This document shows, one piece after another, positions 35,491 to 42,999 of a stretch of DNA of 64,000 bases (position 1 is its first letter; each line of letters opens with the position of its first letter). Where the stretch lies: contig CANQXE010000014.1 of NCBI GenBank assembly GCA_947627725.1, forward strand, positions 1 to 64,000. The letters run 5' to 3'. The notes under the pieces were generated by a model, which saw only the letters and a program-made list of their open reading frames with translations, searched no databases and was not told the DNA's origin. Position numbers and translations under genes: made by a program. Origin of the DNA: an uncultured Clostridia bacterium (GTDB lineage Bacteria > Bacillota > Clostridia > Oscillospirales > Acutalibacteraceae).

Positions 35491-36207
35491 ATGTTAATAA
35501 ATAATCTTGTAGAAACTCACTGCCACATTTTACCGGGGATTGACGACGGCTCGCCTGATATTGAAACAAGCGTTAAAATGGTAGCCAGTCTTAAAGCACA
35601 GGGAGCAAGGGCTATTATACTTACACCTCATTATTATTCAGACTCAATATCGCTTGATGACTTCATTGAGAGACGTGATACGGCATTTAATGAGCTCAAA
35701 AGCGCTTTGCCGAGTGACAGTCCTCTTCTTATTCCTGCCGCAGAGGTATATGTGAGCCAGTATCTTTTCAGCAATGAAAATCTCAGCAGAATCGCTATAG
35801 GAAATTCAGGATACGCTTTAATTGAGCACCCGTTTTCTTCAAACTTTTCACAGGGTACATATGACAGATTGTTAAACCTTACTTACGAAAGCGGCATTAA
35901 ACCTGTTCTCGCACATATAGAACGATACCATGCTTTAATTGAAAATGAGGATTTGCTTGATGAATATATAAATATGGGCTGTCTTACTCAGGTAAATATC
36001 AGCTCATTTTCGGACTCGTCAAGACACATAAAAAAAAGACTTTTCAAATATCTTGAAAACGGAAAAATCCATTTTATCGGCTCTGACTGTCATAATCTTA
36101 CAACACGTCCGCCGGATTATAGAAACGGCGCTAATGAAATAATTAAAAAGTGCGGAAAAGAGATCATTGACAGACTTGAAAAAAACACTGATTTATTAAT
36201 TAAATAG
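35491..36207 (+). CDS. PHP-domain protein tyrosine phosphatase (CpsB/YwqE type)
   Basis: A 238-aa manganese-dependent phosphotyrosine phosphatase that reverses BY-kinase autophosphorylation. Metal-binding motifs of the PHP fold are visible: 'ETHCHILPGIDDGSPD', 'LTPHYY', 'LAHIERYHAL' and 'FIGSDCHN'. Length is normal for CpsB. It lies 17 bp after the kinase gene with AAGGAG upstream, completing the kinase-activator-phosphatase set. No glycosyltransferase or flippase genes follow, so the polymer controlled must be encoded elsewhere. Confidence 0.93.
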   Translation: MLINNLVETHCHILPGIDDGSPDIETSVKMVASLKAQGARAIILTPHYYSDSISLDDFIERRDTAFNELKSALPSDSPLLIPAAEVYVSQYLFSNENLSRIAIGNSGYALIEHPFSSNFSQGTYDRLLNLTYESGIKPVLAHIERYHALIENEDLLDEYINMGCLTQVNISSFSDSSRHIKKRLFKYLENGKIHFIGSDCHNLTTRPPDYRNGANEIIKKCGKEIIDRLEKNTDLLIK

Positions 36208-36212
36208 CGATA

Positions 36213-36250
36213 AAAAAGGACAGAAAGCCTTTTGGTTTTCTGCCCTTTTT
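36213..36250 (+). terminator. Terminator of the BY-kinase operon
   Basis: A5GG-CAGAAA pairs with TTTTCTG-CCT5 around a short loop, ending in T5, just after the phosphatase stop. It can also serve the convergent kdgA gene. Confidence 0.8.
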
Positions 36251-36267
36251 CTAATTATAATAAGTGA

Positions 36268-36924
36268 TTATTTTGCCATTTCCGCTCTTGCTTCTTTGAT
36301 ACGCTTAACAAACAGCTTTCCTGTTTCGGTAATTTTGTTATAATCACCTGTTTTGGCACCTGCGATAAGCGACGAGCCTGCTCCGCATGCGATAGCGCCT
36401 GCCTTGATCCAGTCCTTAACATTGTCTACATCCACACCGCCCGACGGCATCATAACAGCGTTAGGAATAGGACCGTGGATATCCTTTATAAACGCGGGAC
36501 CTGCTATATCGCCCGGAAAGACCTTAAGAACATCTGCACCGCATTCCATAGCGTGAACAGCCTCAGTCGGAGTATAAATACCCGGCATTGACGGTACGCC
36601 GTAACGGTTACAGGTTCTGACTGTTTCAGGGTCAAAATACGGTGACACAATATATTCCGCTCCCGCGAGAATTGCAATACGCGCGGTAGCAGCGTCCATA
36701 ACGGTACCTGCGCCGATAATGATCTCACCTGAATTGTATTTTTCCTTCATTGCCTCAATAAGCTTATCTGCATGGGGAACCGTAAAGGTAAGCTCGATTG
36801 CCGCAACACCGCCCGCTATACATGCATCGGTGATTTTTTCTGCCTGTTCAATTGATGTCGCGCGAACAACAGCAACAATACCTACCTCCTGGATTTTTGC
36901 TAAGGTTTCAATTTTATTTGCCAT
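36268..36924 (-). CDS. kdgA: KDPG aldolase (2-dehydro-3-deoxy-phosphogluconate aldolase)
   Basis: A 218-aa class I aldolase that cleaves 2-keto-3-deoxy-6-phosphogluconate into pyruvate and glyceraldehyde-3-phosphate. 'AIELTFTVPHADKLIE', 'IIGAGTVMDAATA', the 'YIVSPYFDPE' segment and the Schiff-base Lys in 'DVLKVFPGDIAGP' match the Eda family. TAGGAG lies upstream of the ATG. It ends the uxaC-kdgK-kdgA uronate operon, 64 bp after kdgK. Confidence 0.95.
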   Translation of the reverse strand: MANKIETLAKIQEVGIVAVVRATSIEQAEKITDACIAGGVAAIELTFTVPHADKLIEAMKEKYNSGEIIIGAGTVMDAATARIAILAGAEYIVSPYFDPETVRTCNRYGVPSMPGIYTPTEAVHAMECGADVLKVFPGDIAGPAFIKDIHGPIPNAVMMPSGGVDVDNVKDWIKAGAIACGAGSSLIAGAKTGDYNKITETGKLFVKRIKEARAEMAK

Positions 36925-36988
36925 TTTAATATCTCCTAAGTTCTGTTTTATTTAATTAAAAAATTTTTCAGCTATGAAAGACACCATT

Positions 36989-38086
36989 TTAACGCTGTAC
37001 ACGTGCGCCTGCGCCGTTTACCTTTGCCTCAACCTCTTTAAATGAAGCCATTGATGTATCGCCCGGCGTTGTCATAGCAAGCGCGCCGTGGACTACGCCG
37101 TAATTAACAGCCTTCTGCGCGTCCTGATATGTCATAAGACCATAGATAAGACCTGACGCGAATGAGTCACCGCCGCCAACACGGTCAAGAATTTCAAGTC
37201 CCGGAAATTCAAGCGATTTGTAAATCTTTCCGTCTGCCCAGCAGATTGCCTTCCAGTCATTTACTGTAGCTGTCTTAACGGTTCTCAGCGTCGTCGCAAT
37301 CACCTTAAAATTAGGATAAGCTTCTGTAACGGTTTCTATCATTTTATAATAGCCGTCCATATTAAGCTCCTTGAGATCAGCGTCATTGCCCTCAACCTCA
37401 AAGCCAAGCGAGGCAGTGAAATCCTCTTCGTTGCCTATCATAACATCAATATATTTGGCAATCTCCTTGTTTACCTCTTGAGCCTTTGCCTGACCGCCTA
37501 TATCCTTCCAGAGTGACGGACGGTAGTTCAGGTCATATGAAACGATTGTACCGTATTCCTTTGCCTTTTTAACAGCCTCGATAACCACCTCTGCCGCTGT
37601 TTCGGAAAGTGCGGCATATATACCGCCTGTGTGCAGCCAGCGAACGCCGAGTGTGCCGAAAATGTAATCCCAATCAATATCGCCGGGCTTGAGCTTTGAT
37701 GCGGCAGTATTGCCCCTGTCGGACGCACCGACAGCACCTCGGATACCAAATCCGCGCTCTGTAAAGTTAATACCGTTTCTGACCGTTCTGCCGATACCGT
37801 CAAACGGCATCCACTTAATAAGCGATGTATCAACACCGCCCTGTAAAATCAGGTCTTCCAAAAGATAACCGATTTCATTTTCGGCAAATGCGGTGACGAC
37901 GCCTGTCTTAAGTCCAAAGCATCTTCTCAGACCTCTTGCTACATTGTACTCTCCGCCGCCTTCCCAAGCGCGGAATGAACGTGCGGTTTTAATTCTTCCC
38001 TCTCCCGGGTCAAGTCTGAGCATTATCTCGCCGAGCGAGATTTCGTCAAACGCGCATTCTTCCTTCGGTCTTAATTTCAAATCCAT
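36989..38086 (-). CDS. kdgK: 2-keto-3-deoxygluconate kinase (PfkB family)
   Basis: A 365-aa PfkB/ribokinase-fold sugar kinase phosphorylating KDG to KDPG. 'GGGEYNVARGLRRCFG' is the sugar-binding glycine motif, and 'LDRVGGGDSFASGLIYGL' carries the catalytic Asp and anion hole. It is about 40-50 residues longer than many KdgK proteins, mostly through insertions around residues 120-150 and 215-240. GGAGG precedes the ATG. Gene order between uxaC and kdgA makes the KDG assignment strong. Confidence 0.92.
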   Translation of the reverse strand: MDLKLRPKEECAFDEISLGEIMLRLDPGEGRIKTARSFRAWEGGGEYNVARGLRRCFGLKTGVVTAFAENEIGYLLEDLILQGGVDTSLIKWMPFDGIGRTVRNGINFTERGFGIRGAVGASDRGNTAASKLKPGDIDWDYIFGTLGVRWLHTGGIYAALSETAAEVVIEAVKKAKEYGTIVSYDLNYRPSLWKDIGGQAKAQEVNKEIAKYIDVMIGNEEDFTASLGFEVEGNDADLKELNMDGYYKMIETVTEAYPNFKVIATTLRTVKTATVNDWKAICWADGKIYKSLEFPGLEILDRVGGGDSFASGLIYGLMTYQDAQKAVNYGVVHGALAMTTPGDTSMASFKEVEAKVNGAGARVQR

Positions 38087-38103
38087 TTTTATTCCTCCAA
38101 AAT

Positions 38104-39507
38104 CTATTCAAAATGAAAATATTTTATAGCGTTGTTATAGCAGATACCCTGAACAATTTCTTTCAGAATATCCTCGTCGTAAGCATACCATCCGTCCTCA
38201 ACCCACCTTCCGATGAGCGAACACATAATGCGTCTGAAGTATTCGTGTCTTCCGTATGAGGTAAAGGAACGGGAGTCAGTCTCCATACCGATAAATTTAC
38301 CGAGTACGCCGAGATTGCCGAGCGTTTTCATCTGATTAATCATACCGTCCATTGTGTCAAGAAACCACCACGCAGGACCGAACTGGATTTTTGACTGTGC
38401 GTCTGACGACTGGAAGTTTCCGAGCATTGTACCAAGCACGGTATTGTCCTTGTCATTCAGATTGAACAAAATTGTTTTAGGAAGTTTATCCTCACTGTTA
38501 AGGGCATCAAGGAAGCGTGAGAGAGGCTGCGCAATCTCAAAATCACCTACTGAGTCAAAGCCTGTATCCGCGCCGAGCTTATTAAACATCAGAGTATTAT
38601 TATTCCTCATTGCGCCGATATGAATCTCCATTGCCCAGCCAAGCTCGTGATACTTTTTACCGAGTGCGAGAAGAATGGGCGTTCTGTATTTATCACACTC
38701 GCCGGAAGAAATTTTTTCTCCGTTCATCGCACGTGAAAAAATATTCTCGATTTCCGCATCATCTGCGACAGCATACGGAGGATAATCAAACGCCTGGTCT
38801 GAAATACGGCAGCCGGCCGAATGAAAATAATCGGCTCTTTTAAGCAGCGCCGTAATGACGTCCTTATAGCTCTTAATTTCTACGCCTGAAGCATCACTCA
38901 GGCTTTTTATATAATCTGCAAATCCGTCAAGGTGAGCGTTGAGAGCCTTATCGGGTCTGAAGCTCGGCAGCACCTTGCAGTCAAAACCTGATACATCCTT
39001 AAGCAGCTTATGATATTTCAAATCGTCAATCGGATCGTCCGTTGTACAAACAATTTTGACATTGCTTTTTGTTATAAGGCTTCGGGGTCTGAAATCACCT
39101 TTTTCAATTACCTTATTTGCTCTGTCAAAAATATCGCCTGCGGTCCTTGCATTAAGAGGCGTATCTATACCGAAATAACGCTGAAGCTCAATATGTGCCC
39201 AATGATAGAGCGGATTGCCGATGCAATACTGCAGCGTATAACCGAATTTTTCAAACTTTTCCTTTGCTGTCGCGTCACCTGTGCAGTATCTCTCGTCAAT
39301 ACCGCAGCTTCTCATGGCTCTCCACTTGTAATGGTCGCCCGAAAGCCAAAGCTCGGTAATATTTTGAGGCGGTTTGTTCTCATAAATTTCCTTTGGACTT
39401 AAATGACAGTGGTAATCACAGATAGGCATATTTTCAGCGTATTCGTGAAATAGCTTTTGTCCCGTTTGCGTATCCAGCAGGAAATTTTCATCCATAAAGC
39501 GTTTCAT
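38104..39507 (-). CDS. uxaC: Uronate isomerase
   Basis: A 467-aa amidohydrolase-fold isomerase converting D-glucuronate to D-fructuronate or D-galacturonate to D-tagaturonate, the entry step of uronate catabolism. 'ICDYHCHLSPKEIYENK' holds the N-terminal HxH, and 'GMETDSRSFTSYGRHEYF' is the conserved C-terminal signature. Length is standard. GGGAG is 6 nt from the ATG. It heads an operon with kdgK and kdgA; the intermediate oxidoreductase and dehydratase genes (uxaB/uxuB, uxaA/uxuA) are not in the window. Confidence 0.97.
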   Translation of the reverse strand: MKRFMDENFLLDTQTGQKLFHEYAENMPICDYHCHLSPKEIYENKPPQNITELWLSGDHYKWRAMRSCGIDERYCTGDATAKEKFEKFGYTLQYCIGNPLYHWAHIELQRYFGIDTPLNARTAGDIFDRANKVIEKGDFRPRSLITKSNVKIVCTTDDPIDDLKYHKLLKDVSGFDCKVLPSFRPDKALNAHLDGFADYIKSLSDASGVEIKSYKDVITALLKRADYFHSAGCRISDQAFDYPPYAVADDAEIENIFSRAMNGEKISSGECDKYRTPILLALGKKYHELGWAMEIHIGAMRNNNTLMFNKLGADTGFDSVGDFEIAQPLSRFLDALNSEDKLPKTILFNLNDKDNTVLGTMLGNFQSSDAQSKIQFGPAWWFLDTMDGMINQMKTLGNLGVLGKFIGMETDSRSFTSYGRHEYFRRIMCSLIGRWVEDGWYAYDEDILKEIVQGICYNNAIKYFHFE

Positions 39508-39548
39508 AGAAATCTCCCGATAATCAGTTTCCGAATTTTTTCATAGTA

Positions 39549-39577
39549 ATTATATACCTATATTCCTGTCAATGCAA
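39549..39577 (-). promoter_or_regulatory. Promoter of the uxaC-kdgK-kdgA operon
   Basis: Minus strand: TTGCAT, 17-nt spacer, TATAAT, about 40 nt before the uxaC ATG. The -35 hexamer is one arm of the inverted repeat ATGCAATA-ATAAA-TATTGCAT (39572-39592). Confidence 0.8.
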
Positions 39578-39586
39578 TAATAAATA

Positions 39587-39615
39587 TTGCATATTTTTTA
39601 TCAAAACTATATAAT
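39587..39615 (+). promoter_or_regulatory. Promoter of the AIM24-family gene
   Basis: Plus strand: TTGCAT, 17-nt spacer, TATAAT, 33 nt before the ATG. Its -35 is the other arm of the inverted repeat shared with the uxaC promoter, so the two promoters are mirror images. Confidence 0.8.
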
Positions 39616-39648
39616 AAAATAAGATAAATGTTAAAGGAGAATATAATT

Positions 39649-40335
39649 ATGAAATATGAAATTAAAGGTTCACCTTTTCCTGCTGCCATCTGTTATTTAG
39701 AAAACGGGGAACAGATTATTACCGAGGGAGGCGGTATGTCGTGGATGAGTCCAAATATGAAAATGGAGACAACGACAAACGGCGGCATAGGAAAAGCAAT
39801 AGGAAGAATGTTTTCAAACGATAAAATTTTTCAAAACAGATACACAAGCGTGGGCGGAAACGGAATGATTAGTTTTACATCCTGCTTCCCGGGAGAAATA
39901 AAGGCTATTGAGGTAAAGCCCGGTGAAGAGCTTATTTGTCAAAAAAGCTCCTTTCTTGCTTCAACTCCGGGCGTTGATATGTCTGTATTCTTCAGAAAAA
40001 AACTTTCAACGGGTCTTTTCGGCGGTGAAGGATTCATTATGCAAAAATTCTCGGGAAACGGACTTTTATTTATAGAGATTGACGGAACTCCGATTGAATA
40101 CAATTTACAGGCAGGAGAGCAAATAATTATTGACACGGGTCATCTTGTTATGATGAGCGCCACCTGCAAAATGGATATCAAGACAATTTCGGGTATGAAA
40201 AATATTATCTTCGGCGGCGAAGGTATATTCAACACTGTTGTTGAGGGACCGGGCAAGGTTATTCTCCAGACAATGCCTGTTACAAAACTCGCAGATATGC
40301 TTGCGGCATATATCCCTACATCAAATTCACAATAA
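39649..40335 (+). CDS. TIGR00266/AIM24 family protein
   Basis: A 228-aa beta-prism protein of the AIM24/TIGR00266 family, widespread but without settled function. 'MKYEIKGSPFPAAICYLENGEQIITEGGGMSWM', 'PGEIKAIEVKPGEELICQKSSFLAS' and the glycine-rich 'GLFGGEGFIMQKFSGNGLLF' are typical family sequences. The start at 39649 follows AAAGGAG by 9 nt; the track start seven codons earlier lacks one. Monocistronic, with its own promoter and terminator, divergent from the uronate operon. Confidence 0.9.
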   Translation: MKYEIKGSPFPAAICYLENGEQIITEGGGMSWMSPNMKMETTTNGGIGKAIGRMFSNDKIFQNRYTSVGGNGMISFTSCFPGEIKAIEVKPGEELICQKSSFLASTPGVDMSVFFRKKLSTGLFGGEGFIMQKFSGNGLLFIEIDGTPIEYNLQAGEQIIIDTGHLVMMSATCKMDIKTISGMKNIIFGGEGIFNTVVEGPGKVILQTMPVTKLADMLAAYIPTSNSQ

Positions 40336-40343
40336 AAATTATA

Positions 40344-40381
40344 AAAAGGGGCTGTCTCACGGAAATGAGGCAACCCCTTTT
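40344..40381. terminator. Bidirectional terminator between AIM24 gene and rpsR
   Basis: AAAAGGGG pairs with CCCCTTTT, enclosing an inner TGTCTCA/TGAGGCA stem with a GGAA-type loop. A- and T-runs flank both sides, so it can end both convergent transcripts. Its sequence closely resembles the hairpin at 3362-3409. Confidence 0.85.
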
Positions 40382-40391
40382 GGTTATACTA

Positions 40392-40631
40392 TTAATCAGC
40401 TGAATAAGGGAGAAGCGCAATATGTCTTGCTCTCTTAATAGCAGTGGTAAGCTCTCTCTGATGCTTTGCACAAGTACCTGTTACACGACGCGGAAGAATT
40501 TTTGCTCTTTCAGAAACAAATCTCTTAAGCTTTGTAACATCTTTGTAGTCGATTTCCTCAACTTTGTCAACACAGAAAACGCAAACCTTCTTACGACCCT
40601 TGCGCGGTCCGTTGGCTTTATTAAATGCCAT
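40392..40631 (-). CDS. rpsR: 30S ribosomal protein S18
   Basis: A 79-aa small-subunit protein that pairs with S6 on the 30S platform. '[18 protein letters not shown]' and '[20 protein letters not shown]' are diagnostic. It retains the Cys residues (CVFC, TC) of the zinc-binding C+ form. GGAGG lies upstream of the ATG. Last gene of rpsF-ssb-rpsR, a conserved firmicute operon. Confidence 0.98.
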   Translation of the reverse strand: MAFNKANGPRKGRKKVCVFCVDKVEEIDYKDVTKLKRFVSERAKILPRRVTGTCAKHQRELTTAIKRARHIALLPYSAD

Positions 40632-40646
40632 AGTCAGTTTCCTCCT

Positions 40647-41078
40647 TTAAAATGGTAAATCGTCGTCATCATCAACGATCTCTTCAAAATCCGAATTGTC
40701 AGCACTTGCATAGCTCGGTGCAGGCTGAGAGAATGCGGGATTTGTTGTACCACTCTCTGCTTTTGAGCCGCAGAATGATACATTGTTTGCAACAACTGTT
40801 ACAGATTTTCTCTTATTTCCGTCCTTGTCAGTAAAATTATCTGTCTGAATAGAGCCTTCAATAGCAATCATTGAGCCCTTGTGGAAATAACGAGAAACAA
40901 ATTCAGCAGTTTGACGCCAAGCAGTAACATCAATAAAATCCGCGCGTCTTTCCTCGCCCTTTGCCTGATATTGTCTGTCACAGGCAATTTGGAAGCTGAT
41001 AACGGAAAGACCATTTGATGTTGTTCTGAGCTCAGGCTCATAAGTTAATCTGCCCATAAGCACAACAGAATTAATCAT
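40647..41078 (-). CDS. ssb: Single-stranded DNA-binding protein
   Basis: A 143-aa OB-fold SSB that coats single-stranded DNA in replication and repair. 'MINSVVLMGRLTYEPELRTT' and the acidic C-terminal tip 'DDDDLPF', which recruits partner proteins, are intact. The ATG at 41078 follows GGAGGG by 6 nt; the track start 11 codons upstream runs through the rpsF end and is wrong. Sits between rpsF and rpsR as in Bacillus. Confidence 0.97.
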   Translation of the reverse strand: MINSVVLMGRLTYEPELRTTSNGLSVISFQIACDRQYQAKGEERRADFIDVTAWRQTAEFVSRYFHKGSMIAIEGSIQTDNFTDKDGNKRKSVTVVANNVSFCGSKAESGTTNPAFSQPAPSYASADNSDFEEIVDDDDDLPF

Positions 41079-41091
41079 ACTAAGCCCTCCG

Positions 41092-41382
41092 TTACTCGCC
41101 CTTAGCAACAATCAATGAACGAAGAACTCCGTCAGTGATGTTAATTACACGGTCAAGCTCTGCGGGAAAAGTCTCTTCACAAGCAAAATTAATAACGATA
41201 TAATAGCCCTCATTTTCGTAGTTGATAGGATAAGCGAGCTTACGCTTTCCCCATTCCTCAACTTCGCCAAGAGTGCCATTTTTGCTGATAAGCTCTGTGA
41301 ACTTTTCCTTGAGTTTCTCAACATTCTCTTCTCCGTTTGCAAGAGAGAAAACTAATACGATTTCGTAATTTCTTAATGCCAT
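41092..41382 (-). CDS. rpsF: 30S ribosomal protein S6
   Basis: A 96-aa ribosomal protein of the 30S platform. 'MALRNYEIVLVFSL' and 'GKRKLAYPINYENEGYYIVINF' are family hallmarks. GGAGGTG precedes the ATG. It opens the rpsF-ssb-rpsR operon, and the S6:S18 dimer likely represses translation through the structured leader just upstream. Confidence 0.98.
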   Translation of the reverse strand: MALRNYEIVLVFSLANGEENVEKLKEKFTELISKNGTLGEVEEWGKRKLAYPINYENEGYYIVINFACEETFPAELDRVINITDGVLRSLIVAKGE

Positions 41383-41394
41383 TCTTTAGCACCT

Positions 41395-41455
41395 CCTTCT
41401 GGTCTTCAGGCCTATGCGTTCGGCATAGACAAGGATTACCCTTGTTTCCAAAGGC
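41395..41455 (-). promoter_or_regulatory. rpsF leader, candidate S6:S18-binding RNA motif
   Basis: In the minus-strand leader, CAAGG-GTAAT-CCTTG and CTATGC-CGAAC-GCATAG form adjacent hairpins just ahead of the ribosome binding site. The second loop presents CCG, the trinucleotide known as the key element of the conserved S6:S18-responsive mRNA motif in rpsF leaders. Assignment rests on position and the CCG loop. Confidence 0.6.
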
Positions 41456-41461
41456 TTTAGT

Positions 41462-41490
41462 ATTATATCAAATAGAATTTGTATTGTCAA
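41462..41490 (-). promoter_or_regulatory. Promoter of rpsF-ssb-rpsR
   Basis: Perfect consensus on the minus strand: TTGACA, 17-nt spacer, TATAAT, upstream of the structured rpsF leader. Confidence 0.92.
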
Positions 41491-41533
41491 CCATAATATA
41501 ACAAATTATAAAAAATTGTCCTAATATGGAATT

Positions 41534-42205
41534 TTAAAGCTTTTTAATGTATTTAATCACATCAATTATATCTTCAATAACAGGAACATCATCTCTTAAA
41601 TCCTTATCCTTAAACCATCCGTAATTCATACGTATAGCCTTCATTCCTGCCCCAAGAGCGCCCTCGATATCGTTAACGGGATGGTCGCCGACGTAAATAC
41701 ATTCGTCCGCCCTTACCCCAAGCTTATCGGCTGTATATGTGAAAAGCGCGGAATCAGGCTTATGTACACCCACATCGCCGCTCACGACAACGATGTCACA
41801 GTAGGGTCTCAGACCGCTCGTGTCCATTTTATGATTTTGCAGATAAGACGGTCCGTTCGTGATTACTCCGACGAGATACCCTCTCTTTTTAAGCTCTTTC
41901 AAAAGTCTTTCCGAATTTAGAAAAATAACATTATGGTCACCGAATTTTGTATCATAATGATTTGCGAGAATAACATTTGACGGAGCGTCAAACCAGTTCC
42001 AGCTTTTAATAAGACCCGCATACCAAGCCTCTCGGTTTACATATCCGCCGTTGCCTGTTATACGCATTTCCTCTTTTCTTTTCTCCGCTTCCTCCCTGCT
42101 TATATCCGGGCAAAAATCCGCGAGAAAGGTATCCATATATTTTTCAAACGCGGCAGTTCTGTCCTGCAGGGTTTCATCAAAATCAAATAATACTGCTTTT
42201 ATCAT
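41534..42205 (-). CDS. HAD-superfamily hydrolase
   Basis: A 223-aa haloacid-dehalogenase-fold phosphatase. The four HAD motifs are visible: 'LFDFDETLQDR' (nucleophile Asp), 'VGVITNG', the Lys in 'VGVHKPDSALF', and 'VGDHPVNDIEGA'. An alpha-helical cap lies between motifs I and II, as in YjjG/pyrimidine-nucleotidase-like and phosphoglycolate-phosphatase-like members. It overlaps the end of ribF by 23 bp and is the last gene of the long rimP-nusA-infB operon, so FMN phosphatase or general house-cleaning activity is possible but unproved. Confidence 0.87.
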   Translation of the reverse strand: MIKAVLFDFDETLQDRTAAFEKYMDTFLADFCPDISREEAEKRKEEMRITGNGGYVNREAWYAGLIKSWNWFDAPSNVILANHYDTKFGDHNVIFLNSERLLKELKKRGYLVGVITNGPSYLQNHKMDTSGLRPYCDIVVVSGDVGVHKPDSALFTYTADKLGVRADECIYVGDHPVNDIEGALGAGMKAIRMNYGWFKDKDLRDDVPVIEDIIDVIKYIKKL

Positions 42206-42998
42206 AATTAAGCTGCGCCTTCAGTTCATCAACTGATGAAAACTCCTTTTCTTCTCTTAAATATCTTACAAGCTCTATTCTTATTTCCCTATTATATAAA
42301 TTGCCGTTAAAATGAAAAATATGCGATTCGGCAAGCGGAGTATCGACCCTCCACGTCGGTCGTATTCCTATATTCGTAAAGGACTTATACGCTTTGTTGT
42401 CAATAAAGGCAACACTTTCATAAACGCCGTATTTAGGTACGGTAAGTCCGTCAGGCAAATGCTGATTCATTGTGGGAAAGCCGATTGTTCTTCCTCTTTT
42501 GTCACCCTCAATGACTTTTGATTCAAAGGTGAAATTATAGCCGAGCATTTTATTAGCCCTTTCAATTTCACCGTTCATAACCGCACTTCTTATTCTTGTT
42601 GAGGAAATAGGCTCTCCTTCATAATCGAGATGCTCAAGAATTCTTACCCAGACATCTTTTTTTTCAAGATATTTTCTTAAATCAAGAGCTGTCCAGCCCG
42701 CGTTTTTCCCGAATCTGAAATTATATCCGCACAGAATAATTCCCGCTTTAAATTTATCAAGCAGAATTTTTTTTATAAATTCCTCGCCCTTCATATTTTT
42801 AAGCTCGCTGAAATCAGCAAAAACCGTGTTCGGAAAGCGTTTTTCAAATATGCTTTTCTGAAGAAGCGAAAATTTATTATTAACGCAGTAAATAATTACG
42901 TCATCAGCGCCTGTTATAACAGTACGGTGGGCGCAGTGCATTCCGTCAAAATCGCCGAGCGCGACTGCTATTCTTTTTTTGCCGTTAAATTTATCCAT
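42183..42998 (-). CDS. ribF: Bifunctional riboflavin kinase / FAD synthetase
   Basis: A 271-aa RibF making FMN and FAD from riboflavin. The N-terminal adenylyltransferase has 'ALGDFDGMHCAHRTVI' in which the usual HxGH reads HCAH, and 'SSTRIRSAVMNGEIERA'. The C-terminal kinase shows 'GFPTMNQHLPDGLTVPKYGV'. It is somewhat shorter than typical 310-aa proteins, mainly in the N-terminal domain. It follows truB by 1 bp, a classic order. The Gly-to-Ala change in the nucleotide motif may lower the adenylyltransferase step. Confidence 0.9.
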   Translation of the reverse strand: MDKFNGKKRIAVALGDFDGMHCAHRTVITGADDVIIYCVNNKFSLLQKSIFEKRFPNTVFADFSELKNMKGEEFIKKILLDKFKAGIILCGYNFRFGKNAGWTALDLRKYLEKKDVWVRILEHLDYEGEPISSTRIRSAVMNGEIERANKMLGYNFTFESKVIEGDKRGRTIGFPTMNQHLPDGLTVPKYGVYESVAFIDNKAYKSFTNIGIRPTWRVDTPLAESHIFHFNGNLYNREIRIELVRYLREEKEFSSVDELKAQLNYDKSSII

Positions 42999-42999
42999 A

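Noticed and set aside
35121-35504. 127-codon plus-strand ORF overlapping the BY-kinase tail
   Set aside because: Alternative frame of the Tyr-rich repeat DNA, which naturally stays open; the kinase frame is the functional one.
39010-39402. 130-codon plus-strand ORF over uxaC
   Set aside because: Shadow of uronate isomerase; lacks a ribosome binding site.
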